64,000 nucleotides of DNA, from NCBI GenBank assembly GCA_027487835.1, contig JAIYCU010000037.1, positions 62,001 through 126,000 on the forward strand, written 5' to 3'. How positions within the stretch are numbered: position 1 is the first letter of the stretch; each line of letters begins with the position of its first letter. The DNA comes from Bacteroidota bacterium. GTDB lineage: Bacteria; Bacteroidota; Bacteroidia; UKL13-3. Of the stretch, positions 54,623 through 62,374 are shown piece after piece. The notes under the pieces are model-generated. The model worked only from the letters and a program-made list of their open reading frames with translations, had not been told where the DNA came from and made no database searches. Both the position numbers and the translations under genes were made by a program.

Positions 54623-55661
54623 TAGGTAGTTTCCAAACGTGTGTGGCAAGATAAAACAAGTGCTCCCCTTTCACTAATAAAGGTGATGGAAAGTTATTCT
54701 CATACAACATACCAGTGCCTAAACCTTGTGGAATAATAGGATGTTTTGTGGCTACCCATTGGGCAATTGCGTTGAGACCAATGTTAGATTCTAAGGCAGA
54801 GGTGGCCCACCAGTTTATGTTTAAATTATCTGCTATTTTAATCCAATGGTTTGCATTTTTGACGCCCCCAATTAAGGTAGGTTTTAAAATAAGATAGCTT
54901 GGCGAAATTTGCCTAAGCCATTTTTCTGATTCAACATTAGGTATTTTGCCAATTAGTTCCTCATCTAATGCGATGGCAATTGGGCTTGTTTTGCATAATT
55001 TTTCCAAGGCATCAGGTTGCTGAGTAGCAATAGGTTGTTCAATGGAATGAATGTCAAATCGGTTTAATTCTTTTAATTTTATTGCGGCATCCCCTGTTTC
55101 AAAAGCACCATTGGCATCTAGTCTAATTTGCACCTTTGAGGCAAGATGTTTTTTTCTAAATTGCTCTAGCATGCTGCATTCTGCATCAAAATCATGTGCC
55201 CCTACTTTAAATTTAATACAACTAAAGCCAGATTCAACCTTTTTGGTAGCTTCAGCTAGCATGAGTGGAATTTGAGACATCCAAACTAAGCCGTTTATCC
55301 AAATAGGTGCTTGCTGTAAAAATGTGGATTCAAAAATCACGCGTCTGCCACCATTTTCTAAATCGAGATGTGCTGTTTCAAGTGCAAAATTAATTGCAGG
55401 GTATGTTTCTAATTCTTCTGGTGGTATTTGTTCACCTTGGTTTAACCTAGATAAAAATGACTGCAGTATGCTTGGAAAATTATCAAGTGCATCTATGCTT
55501 AATCCTTTTAATGGTGAAGCTTCACCGAAGCCTACTAGGCCAGGTACTTTGCTGTCACTTACTTTGATAAGATGGGCTACATGTGAATCAATTTTACCGC
55601 GAGAGGTTCTGGCCTCGAAACTAAACTTTAACTCGTGATTTAAATATTCATAAATTCTCAT
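54609..55661 (-). CDS. menC: o-Succinylbenzoate synthase
   Basis: 350 residues, an enolase-superfamily enzyme that dehydrates SHCHC to o-succinylbenzoate in menaquinone synthesis. CIKFKVGAHDFDAE holds the KxK-type lysine pair region, IRLDANGAF the first metal Asp, and IEQPI the Glu, with LDEELI and LILKPTLIGG at the later metal and lysine positions. A typical Bacteroidota MenC. It overlaps menA by 4 bases and the kinase by 14. Confidence 0.9.
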   Translation of the reverse strand: MRIYEYLNHELKFSFEARTSRGKIDSHVAHLIKVSDSKVPGLVGFGEASPLKGLSIDALDNFPSILQSFLSRLNQGEQIPPEELETYPAINFALETAHLDLENGGRRVIFESTFLQQAPIWINGLVWMSQIPLMLAEATKKVESGFSCIKFKVGAHDFDAECSMLEQFRKKHLASKVQIRLDANGAFETGDAAIKLKELNRFDIHSIEQPIATQQPDALEKLCKTSPIAIALDEELIGKIPNVESEKWLRQISPSYLILKPTLIGGVKNANHWIKIADNLNINWWATSALESNIGLNAIAQWVATKHPIIPQGLGTGMLYENNFPSPLLVKGEHLFYLATHVWKLPNASS

Positions 55662-56572
55662 GTAATACTAAAAAAAAGCTGAAGGTTAGCACTAATTAAA
55701 AAACATGTCAAGGACAAGTATTTAAGCAAAGGGTCGAAATCTTCTTGCTTTTGAATTCGCCAAGCTACCATCAAATTTAGCATAATTAGCATGGTAATAC
55801 TAAAGGCTAGAAAAGGACCGAAATTTTCTTTAATGATAAACAGGGTAAAGCAAGCAATGGGTAAAAGAAGCAAAAGGCTATAATAAATTTTAGCGCCAAA
55901 TAGACCCAACCTTACGGCAATGCTATTTTTACCTGCAACCTTATCAGAGTCTATGTCTCTCATATTGTTGAGGTGTAAAACCCCAGTAGACAGTGCGCCA
56001 AAAGCCACAGCCAAAAGCCATGTACTTTGGCTTATGCTAGCGGTTTGTAAATATTGGGTACCTGCCACAGCGGTGAGTCCGAAGAAAATAAATACAGCCA
56101 CATCTCCAAGTCCCCTATAACCGTAAGGTCGCTTCCCATTTGTATAGGCAATGGCTGCAATAATTCCAATAATTCCTATAGACAGTAAAACCAAAACACC
56201 CACCCATCCAATTACTTTGTAAGAAAAGAAAAGTAGAATGCAACCGCTAACAAAAGCTAGGACGGCACTCAGTTTCATGGCATTTTTCATTTCATTCGCA
56301 CTTATGGTTCCGGTTTGAACCGAGCGTTTAGGACCCTTTCTTCCGTCGTGGTCTGCGCCATGCACCGAATCGCCGTAGTCATTGGCAAAATTTGAAAGGA
56401 TTTGAAGGAAAAGAGCAGTAAGTAATGTAAAAATACTTGTACCTAAAGTTAGTTTTTGTTGTATTTGAACCGCAAAAAGCCCCGCCCAGATGCAAGACAT
56501 TGATAGAAAAAGGGTACGGAGGCGCATAGCTTGTAGCCATGCCGAAAATTTGCTTACTTTTGTTTGCTTCAT
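55658..56572 (-). CDS. menA: 1,4-dihydroxy-2-naphthoate polyprenyltransferase
   Basis: 304 residues from the ATG at 56572; a longer reading frame begins at 56593. An UbiA-family membrane prenyltransferase: eight to nine hydrophobic segments, first Asp-rich motif NFANDYGDSVHGADHDG, second motif NNMRDIDSDKVAGK, and RLRTLFLSMSCIWAG at the start. It attaches the polyprenyl chain to DHNA, giving demethylmenaquinone. The ATG overlaps the ATG of the divergent ClC gene by two bases (CATG). It carries a decamer copy at 56312-56321. Confidence 0.92.
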   Translation of the reverse strand: MKQTKVSKFSAWLQAMRLRTLFLSMSCIWAGLFAVQIQQKLTLGTSIFTLLTALFLQILSNFANDYGDSVHGADHDGRKGPKRSVQTGTISANEMKNAMKLSAVLAFVSGCILLFFSYKVIGWVGVLVLLSIGIIGIIAAIAYTNGKRPYGYRGLGDVAVFIFFGLTAVAGTQYLQTASISQSTWLLAVAFGALSTGVLHLNNMRDIDSDKVAGKNSIAVRLGLFGAKIYYSLLLLLPIACFTLFIIKENFGPFLAFSITMLIMLNLMVAWRIQKQEDFDPLLKYLSLTCFLISANLQLFFSIT

Positions 56573-58382
56573 GAGTCGGCAATTTAAATACATTCGCTTC
56601 TTGCTTAAGTATCCTGTTTATAAAATTTTTAAACAGCGTACGCAATACATTAGCAACCAGCACTTTCTTATTATTGCTTCGGTATTTGTTTCAATTGTGG
56701 TAAGTATTGCTGCTATTTTACTAAAGTGGTTCATTCATTTTATCGAATCCCTATTACTAAACACAAATATATTGGAGCTAAGTTTGGCTAACTTGTTTTT
56801 GCCATTGCTGGGAATATTACTCTCCTTAACCTTTATTAAGTATTTTTTGAAGGGCAAGAATTTTGAGAAGGGGCTTGCGAGTATTATTTATAAAGTTACC
56901 TATAAAAAGGGAAGAATAGAGCTATATCATACTTATGCCCATTTGGTAACTAGTGCGTTTACAGTTAGTTTAGGAGGGTCTGCAGGTGTTGAGGCTCCAA
57001 TAGCAGCAACGGGTTCAGCTATAGGTTCAAACCTTGCCTCTCGTTTTTTTTTAAATGATAATGACAGGAATTTATTATTGGCTTGTGGTGCAAGTGCAGG
57101 CATATCTGCAATTTTTAATTGCCCAATTGGAGCCGTAATTTTTGCTTTAGAGGTTTTATTGAGAAAGGTTACTGTGCCAGCATTTGTTCCCTTATTAATT
57201 GCCTCAGCTACTGCCTCTGTTATCAGTAATTTTTTTTACAAGTCGCAAATAATCAGTTTTAGCGCAGCAATTTGGCAATTAAATGATATTCCTTATTACA
57301 TTTTATTGGCAATGCTTTGTGGTGTTTTTTCAATTTATACAATCCGAGTTATTTATGGATTAGAAACTAGATTTAACAATATAAAGCTGAAATATAATAA
57401 AGCCATTTTTCAAGGATTAATTGTAGGTGGATTAATTATGTTTTCACCTTTGCTTTATGGAGAAGGTTATTTTGTAATCAATCAAATTTTGCATAATAAA
57501 TTTGATGATTTTATGCAAACTATTTCCCTTCAAAGTAATTTTGGTTTCAATACAGTTTTCCTTTCATTTGTATTAGTTACCATACTATTAAAGCCAGTTG
57601 CTGCTGCATTTACAGTGAGTGCGGGTGGGAATGGTGGAATTTTTGCACCCTCACTTTTTATTGGCGCCTTAAGTGGTTTGTTTTTTTCTAGAATTGTTAA
57701 TTTATTAGGTCTTACAGATGTAAATGAATTAAACTTTGTGGTGGCAGGAATGGCCGGTTTGTTAAGTGGTGTATTAAGTGCGCCATTAACTGGTATTTTT
57801 ATGATTGCTGAAATAGCAGGAGGGTATACATTATTGGTGCCATTAATGATAGTTTCAGCAGGTAGTTTTTTTGTTACACGTTTGTTTGAACCGAACTCTA
57901 TTTATACAAAAAAATTGGTTCAAAGCGGTTTATTACAAAAGGCGCCTGAATTGGAACTGTTGAAAACAGTGAATGCAGAATCTGTTTTAGAAACTAATTT
58001 TCCAACACTTGATGTTGATGTAAATTTAAGAAGCGTAACGCAATTAATCAGTGGAACTCGAAGAAATGTTTTTCCTGTAATTAGAAAAAATGGGCGTTTA
58101 GCCGGTATTGTAAGTATGGGAGATTTACGTCCTTATCTTTTTAGAACTGATTTGTATGATAAATTAACCGTAAAAGAGTTGATGCATACAGACGTAATAA
58201 AGGTGAATCAAACAGATTCTTTGCACCATGTTTTACAAGTACTCGAGGAAAATCCAGGTGTGTTTTATATCCCTGTTCTCCATCAAGAAAAGTATGTTGG
58301 TTGTATATCTAAAAGTGTACTCCTTAATAAGTATAAAGAATTAATGCAGGAATGGATGGCACAGAACCAAGATTTATCCTAG
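56571..58382 (+). CDS. ClC-family chloride channel/antiporter with CBS domains
   Basis: About 603 residues from the ATG at 56571 (MSRQFKYIRFLLKY). The ClC signatures are SLGGSAGVEAPIAATGSAIGS, the AGISAIFNCPIGAVIFALE region, and VSAGGNGGIFAPSLFIG. After the membrane domain come two CBS domains (about 460-600) with RRNVFPVIRKNGRLAGIVSMGDLR and VFYIPVLHQEKYVGCISKS. The gating-Glu position reads GVEAPI, where Glu of the GREGP motif is retained, so a channel/antiporter with normal gating is likely. Its end overlaps the convergent response-regulator gene by 9 bases. A decamer is at 57024-57033. Confidence 0.92.
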   Translation: MSRQFKYIRFLLKYPVYKIFKQRTQYISNQHFLIIASVFVSIVVSIAAILLKWFIHFIESLLLNTNILELSLANLFLPLLGILLSLTFIKYFLKGKNFEKGLASIIYKVTYKKGRIELYHTYAHLVTSAFTVSLGGSAGVEAPIAATGSAIGSNLASRFFLNDNDRNLLLACGASAGISAIFNCPIGAVIFALEVLLRKVTVPAFVPLLIASATASVISNFFYKSQIISFSAAIWQLNDIPYYILLAMLCGVFSIYTIRVIYGLETRFNNIKLKYNKAIFQGLIVGGLIMFSPLLYGEGYFVINQILHNKFDDFMQTISLQSNFGFNTVFLSFVLVTILLKPVAAAFTVSAGGNGGIFAPSLFIGALSGLFFSRIVNLLGLTDVNELNFVVAGMAGLLSGVLSAPLTGIFMIAEIAGGYTLLVPLMIVSAGSFFVTRLFEPNSIYTKKLVQSGLLQKAPELELLKTVNAESVLETNFPTLDVDVNLRSVTQLISGTRRNVFPVIRKNGRLAGIVSMGDLRPYLFRTDLYDKLTVKELMHTDVIKVNQTDSLHHVLQVLEENPGVFYIPVLHQEKYVGCISKSVLLNKYKELMQEWMAQNQDLS

Positions 58383-58763
58383 TTCCATGCTATAGCCTTT
58401 GGTATGGTTTGTAAGAATTTCTTGCAATAAATCCTTTGAAAGCGGTTTTACATAGAAACCAGAAAGCAGTTCGGCAGCATTAGCTCGTTTTTGATCATTT
58501 GGGTCAAGAGAGCTGGTTAGCATAACAATAGGTGTTTCTCTTTTAATAGGTTCATATCTATCTAAAAATTCCCAACCATTTAGGCGTGGCATATTTATGT
58601 CTAATAGAATTAAGTCAAAGTTTTCCTGAGTTTTTGCAAGAAAATCTAAAGCCTCAGTGGGGTCTAAGAAATTTAGCACCTCATGTGGTATATTCAATTT
58701 TCTAAGCAGGCGTTCATTGGCCATGTTGTTGATGAAGTCGTCATCGATTTGAATAATTCTCAT
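58374..58763 (-). CDS. Single-domain response regulator (CheY-like)
   Basis: 129 residues, receiver only, no output domain. D-D pair in QIDDDFIN, phospho-acceptor Asp in FDLILLDINMPRLNG, Thr/Ser in VMLTSSLDP, and Lys in FYVKPLSKD. It follows the PAS-DHp gene by 4 bases on the same strand. Such stand-alone receivers either tune a kinase or pass phosphate on to another protein. Here it is the obvious partner of the upstream kinase-like protein. Confidence 0.9.
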   Translation of the reverse strand: MRIIQIDDDFINNMANERLLRKLNIPHEVLNFLDPTEALDFLAKTQENFDLILLDINMPRLNGWEFLDRYEPIKRETPIVMLTSSLDPNDQKRANAAELLSGFYVKPLSKDLLQEILTNHTKGYSMELG

Positions 58764-58767
58764 AGTC

Positions 58768-60276
58768 TTAAATAATAAAATGTTGTGAAGCAGTTAAATT
58801 TTTATTTAGGTTTTTTATGATGTCGTCTAATTGTTTAACAGATTCGTGAATGTGGTTTAAAGTTGTTTGGTCTGCCTCGTCTGTATAGGCATACTCTTTT
58901 AAAAGTGCAGACAAGGAAATTATATTAGCAACAGGTCTACGGATAATATGGGATAGGGTAAAGCTGTATTCTTCAAAGCGTTTATTTTGTTCAATTAAAG
59001 TTCTTTCATGACGCTTTCTAGTAGTTATGTCATTGGTAAGTAAAACCATTCTTCCTTCATTGTATTGGTTCGGACTTAACCTAAAGAAAATAAATTCAAA
59101 CCATGATTTTTCTAACTCCTCTGCGCAAGGGCTTTCTAAAAGGCTAAAATCAATTTCCATTTCAAATTCTATAATTCCAAATCCATTTAATGCTTCTTCA
59201 TATTTTTCGCTTAGGCCAATTTTTTGAAGAAATGGATGTGTATGAATATTTACTTTACCACTTAATTCATTTTCGTTGGTTAGGTTTAGGTATTCTGTAA
59301 ACCTTTCATTGACCATTATTAGGTTACCAGCTGCATCAAACATTTGGAAACCAATTGGCATTTTATTTATAACTAGGTTAAGGAGTTCCTGATTTTTTCT
59401 TCTTTCCTGTTCATAGCTTCTTTTTTTAGTTATGTTTTTGCTAACGAAAGTTACGCCACAAATTTGTTGTTTATCGTCTAACATAGGGTAGGCGGTATGT
59501 TCAAAAAATAAACTTCCTTTTTTATTGGTAACTTCTTTTTCATTACTTGCTGTTTCTCCTTTTAAAGCTTTTTCAAATAGAGTGCGCCAATAGTCTATTT
59601 CTTCTGCGCTCATTGGGAGTTCAAAAAATGAGGATTGTAGATTTATTCTTTGGTTGAAAATCATGAAGACAAGCTTCTCAAATTTTGAGTTACCTAAAGC
59701 ATAAAGGCCTTGTTCATTTAAACACCAGATGGCAGTATGCGTGCTTTCTAGTAAGGTATTTAAACTTAAGTTTGTGATGTGGAGGTCTAAGTTTCTTTTA
59801 ATTAATTTTTGTTGGGCCATTTCTAACTGCTGATGAGCAGTTATAAAGAGACTAGCTAATCCAATACCTGGAATTAAGAACATGAAAATATGATGCAAAG
59901 CGATGCCTTTTAAACTTTCAATGAATGATATACCTGCTACGAAACAAATGGTATAGATGTATTTGATTTGTGTATTTTTTACCATAAAAAACGTAAAAAA
60001 CACTAATGAAACAATATATCCCGCAAAAGAGATGTGAATTGAATTGATAAAATCAAAATATAAAATCAGTAAAAAGGAAAGAGGCAAAATATACAAATAA
60101 ATATTTGGTTGAGTCCATTTTCCTGCAGCATACAATCCGGCGTGAATGCTTGATATTAATAGGCACATGAACATTACATTGATGGCAAAGTTTGACTGTA
60201 CACTTATAAAAATAAATGTGGCCAATTCAAGCAAAATTATAATTCTCCTTGTAGACGCAATCAGTGGGGTATTCAT
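58768..60276 (-). CDS. Membrane PAS protein ending at a DHp-like domain, no ATPase domain
   Basis: 502 residues. The first about 165 residues form six hydrophobic segments (RRIIILLELATFIFIS to GIGLASLFITA). Two or three PAS/PAC domains follow (LNTLLESTHTAIWCLNEQG, LLNLVINKMPIGFQMFDAAG), then a DHp-like helix (EEYSFTLSHIIRRPVANIISLS) with the H of LSHIIRRP at about residue 440. The protein stops about 50 residues later at ASQHFII, with no N, G1, F or G2 boxes. The stop is followed directly by the response-regulator gene, so a frameshifted ATPase domain is not hiding downstream. The next protein may supply phosphate, or this protein may dimerise with a full kinase. Confidence 0.85.
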   Translation of the reverse strand: MNTPLIASTRRIIILLELATFIFISVQSNFAINVMFMCLLISSIHAGLYAAGKWTQPNIYLYILPLSFLLILYFDFINSIHISFAGYIVSLVFFTFFMVKNTQIKYIYTICFVAGISFIESLKGIALHHIFMFLIPGIGLASLFITAHQQLEMAQQKLIKRNLDLHITNLSLNTLLESTHTAIWCLNEQGLYALGNSKFEKLVFMIFNQRINLQSSFFELPMSAEEIDYWRTLFEKALKGETASNEKEVTNKKGSLFFEHTAYPMLDDKQQICGVTFVSKNITKKRSYEQERRKNQELLNLVINKMPIGFQMFDAAGNLIMVNERFTEYLNLTNENELSGKVNIHTHPFLQKIGLSEKYEEALNGFGIIEFEMEIDFSLLESPCAEELEKSWFEFIFFRLSPNQYNEGRMVLLTNDITTRKRHERTLIEQNKRFEEYSFTLSHIIRRPVANIISLSALLKEYAYTDEADQTTLNHIHESVKQLDDIIKNLNKNLTASQHFII

Positions 60277-60423
60277 GATTTCAGCGAATTCTTGTTTTTA
60301 AGCTATTCAAACAAATATATCACTTTTTAAATAAATAAAAAGACTATTAAACCTGTATAATAAGCATTAGGAGATAAAAATTAGGTAATCCTTAGACTTA
60401 GAAATAGTTGCTTAATAATTTTA

Positions 60424-60453
60424 TTTGTGGTTTGAGAAAAATGTTTAGTTTTG
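60424..60453 (+). promoter_or_regulatory. Promoter of the tRNA gene
   Basis: TTTG (60424-60427), an 18-base spacer, and TAGTTTTG (60446-60453), an exact TAnnTTTG. Transcription would start near 60460, about 13 bases before the tRNA. Confidence 0.65.
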
Positions 60454-60472
60454 CAACCTGCTTTATTAAGCA

Positions 60473-60549
60473 GGGCCTATAGCTCATTCGGTTAGAGCAA
60501 CTGACTCATAATCAGTAGGTGCCTGGTTCGATCCCAGGTGGGCCCACCA
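60473..60549 (+). tRNA. tRNA with CAU anticodon (Ile2 or elongator Met)
   Basis: Full cloverleaf of 77 bases with an encoded CCA end. Acceptor GGGCCTA pairs with TGGGCCC, the D stem is GCTC/GAGC, the anticodon stem is ACTGA/TCAGT with loop CTCATAA (anticodon CAU), and the T stem is CCTGG/CCAGG with TTCGATC. Initiator tRNA is excluded because the anticodon stem lacks three consecutive G-C pairs and position 1 is paired. C4-G69 and C5-G68 are the pairs that favour lysidine-modified tRNA-Ile2 in E. coli; elongator Met cannot be excluded. Confidence 0.93.
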
Positions 60550-60564
60550 AAGAAAATAATTAAG

Positions 60565-60597
60565 GAGTTTTGATATTTATCAAAACTCTTTTTTTTT
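60565..60597 (+). terminator. Terminator after the tRNA gene
   Basis: Ten-base perfect stem (60565-60574 with 60579-60588), loop ATTT, followed by nine T. It separates the tRNA from the nucleotidyltransferase gene starting 16 bases later. Confidence 0.9.
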
Positions 60598-60612
60598 AAC
60601 TTCCGACACCTA

Positions 60613-61755
60613 ATGCATCATATGTTTCCATTTAATATTGGAATAGATAATTTTACGCGGCATATTTTATTGGCAGCCTTATGTTTAGACAAGGAAAAAG
60701 CGTTATCTCACTTTGAAAAGGTTAAGCTAGCCCTAGCCAAAATTGATACAGAAACTAATAGAGCAATTTTAAACCTGGAAGATGATACTAAAAAATTATT
60801 GGCTCAAGTTTATTTCAATTTAAAGGATGTTGATGATAGTCTACTAGAACAATTTAAATTAGATTATAAGGCTAATACACTTAATGGGAAGTATTATTTA
60901 AACATTGCCGCTCAAATTGCAAGGGTTTTTGAGAGTAATAGAATACCCTATATGTTTTTAAAAGGTATCCCGATTGTTTTGCAGACCCACCAAAATTTTG
61001 GTGTTCGGCCTATGACTGATATTGATGTTTTGGTGCCGCCTGAAAAATTAGAAATGGCAATGCAGATATTGGTAGAGCAATTCAGTATGAAAATTAGAAA
61101 TTATGACTTGGCGTTTTATCATAATAACATCATCCATGCAATAACGTTAAGGCGTGCAGCCAATTTGCAAGTTGATTTGCATTTTTATTTCCATGATTTT
61201 GCTTACCATACAATACATGACAATCAATTATGGGCTACTTGCCAAAAGGTTCAATTATCTTCCTCTCAATTAGGTTTTATACCCTCACCAAGCTTTTTGT
61301 TGTATAGGACTCTAATTCATGGACTAGATGGCAAAGCACACCGTTGGGTTACGGATTGTGTTGCTTTAGTTGATTTTCATGGAAAGACAATTAATTGGAA
61401 AGAAATATTTGAACTGGCAAAGAAGCAAAAAATGCTTTGGCCAGTTATTAATCGACTAAAATTTCTAAAGGAAGAATTTTCTATTCCTTTGCCAAATGAA
61501 GTTGAACTTTCAATAGCAAATGAGAAAGTTTCTATTCTTGAGCAAATTTATTTTTTTTACTATTCTAATCGCCGTGAGGTAAAATCGAGTCAATCTTACT
61601 TATTGAAATTAGTAGCTAGAACTTTTTTATTCTTAGACTTTCATTTGTATAAACGAATTAGTGAAAAAGGAAGTTTATTTAGGTATTATAATAAACGAAA
61701 GCGTGTAATTACTTACACAAAGAAAAATTTTAGTAATAAAAGTCCATACGAATAA
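60613..61755 (+). CDS. Nucleotidyltransferase-family protein (NTP_transf_5-like)
   Basis: 380 residues, cytoplasmic. The core is FMFLKGIPIVLQT-like text followed by FGVRPMTDIDVLVPPEKLEMA, which carries the two Asp of a polymerase-beta-type nucleotidyltransferase (RPMxDxD). A second conserved block is VDLHFYFHDF and then LIHGLDGKAHRWVTDCVALVDFHG. This is the uncharacterised nucleotidyltransferase family often found in natural-product and capsule clusters, including some lasso-peptide loci. A terminator lies before it and a TAnnTTTG match lies before the next gene, so it may be a separate unit from the PqqD gene. Confidence 0.8.
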   Translation: MHHMFPFNIGIDNFTRHILLAALCLDKEKALSHFEKVKLALAKIDTETNRAILNLEDDTKKLLAQVYFNLKDVDDSLLEQFKLDYKANTLNGKYYLNIAAQIARVFESNRIPYMFLKGIPIVLQTHQNFGVRPMTDIDVLVPPEKLEMAMQILVEQFSMKIRNYDLAFYHNNIIHAITLRRAANLQVDLHFYFHDFAYHTIHDNQLWATCQKVQLSSSQLGFIPSPSFLLYRTLIHGLDGKAHRWVTDCVALVDFHGKTINWKEIFELAKKQKMLWPVINRLKFLKEEFSIPLPNEVELSIANEKVSILEQIYFFYYSNRREVKSSQSYLLKLVARTFLFLDFHLYKRISEKGSLFRYYNKRKRVITYTKKNFSNKSPYE

Positions 61756-61892
61756 ATAATTATTTATTGTTCGATTTCTTTCGACCACTTTTACAAAGTT
61801 TAATTAATATTTGAATAGTGATTTTAGTTATTTTTATGACATTATTTCATTTTTAAATGGAAATATTTCATTTTTTAAATAAATAAAATTCA

Positions 61893-61900
61893 TAGTTTTG
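61893..61900 (+). promoter_or_regulatory. -7 element before the PqqD gene
   Basis: TAGTTTTG is an exact TAnnTTTG, 22 bases before the ATG at 61923. The -33 position is only T-rich (no TTTG). The rest of the 167-base spacer after the nucleotidyltransferase is AT-rich with no small ORF that looks like a precursor peptide. Confidence 0.4.
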
Positions 61901-61922
61901 TTTAATACATTCTAAATTAATT

Positions 61923-62345
61923 ATGACATCAGAAGTGTTTTATAGCATTGATACCACAAAAGTTGTTTTTGAAAAGTTTGAGGACGAAACTGTATTAATC
62001 AACCTTGAGAATGGCAATTATTATGGAATTATGAAAGTAGGTAAGGATATTTTAACATTGATGGAGCAAGGAATTTCTAAACAAAATCTTGTCAGTGCTA
62101 TAGCAGCCTCCTATAGTCAAGAGATAAACAAAGTTGAAGATGATATTCAATTATTCTTATCTGCCTTGTTAACGGAAGGTATAATTCAAACTTCGGAGTA
62201 TGGTTCCAATAACATCACATTTTTAGATAATAATGAGATTTATGAAATACCTGTATTAGAAAAATATTCAGATATGCAGGATTTAATTTTATTGGATCCT
62301 ATTCATGATGTGAGTGCTAAAGGTTGGCCAAATAAAAATCAATAA
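61923..62345 (+). CDS. PqqD-like peptide chaperone (RRE domain) with a precursor-like C-terminal tail
   Basis: 140 residues; ordinary PqqD proteins are about 90. Residues 1-95 are a PqqD/RRE domain: the strands VVFEKFEDETVLINLENGNYYGI-type text, ILTLMEQGISKQNLVSAI and a winged-helix end VEDDIQLFLSALLTEGIIQ. Such domains bind leader peptides of RiPP precursors. The extra tail (about 96-140) contains YEIPVL at 107-112, like the YxxPxL motif of lasso-peptide leaders, then YSDMQDLILLDPIHDVSAK and a GWPNKNQ end. This could be a built-in substrate, a pseudo-substrate or a docking arm. The next gene encodes an HprK-like kinase 29 bases later. Confidence 0.8.
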   Translation: MTSEVFYSIDTTKVVFEKFEDETVLINLENGNYYGIMKVGKDILTLMEQGISKQNLVSAIAASYSQEINKVEDDIQLFLSALLTEGIIQTSEYGSNNITFLDNNEIYEIPVLEKYSDMQDLILLDPIHDVSAKGWPNKNQ

Positions 62346-62374
62346 TCGAATAATTCACCCCACATATAATTTTA

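Noticed and set aside
58768..60276. Truncation of the PAS kinase by a frameshift or nonsense mutation
   Set aside because: The response regulator starts 4 bases after the stop, leaving no room for a displaced ATPase domain in any frame.
61756..61922. Separate RiPP precursor gene between the nucleotidyltransferase and PqqD genes
   Set aside because: Only trivial ORFs of under 10 codons are present in this AT-rich gap.
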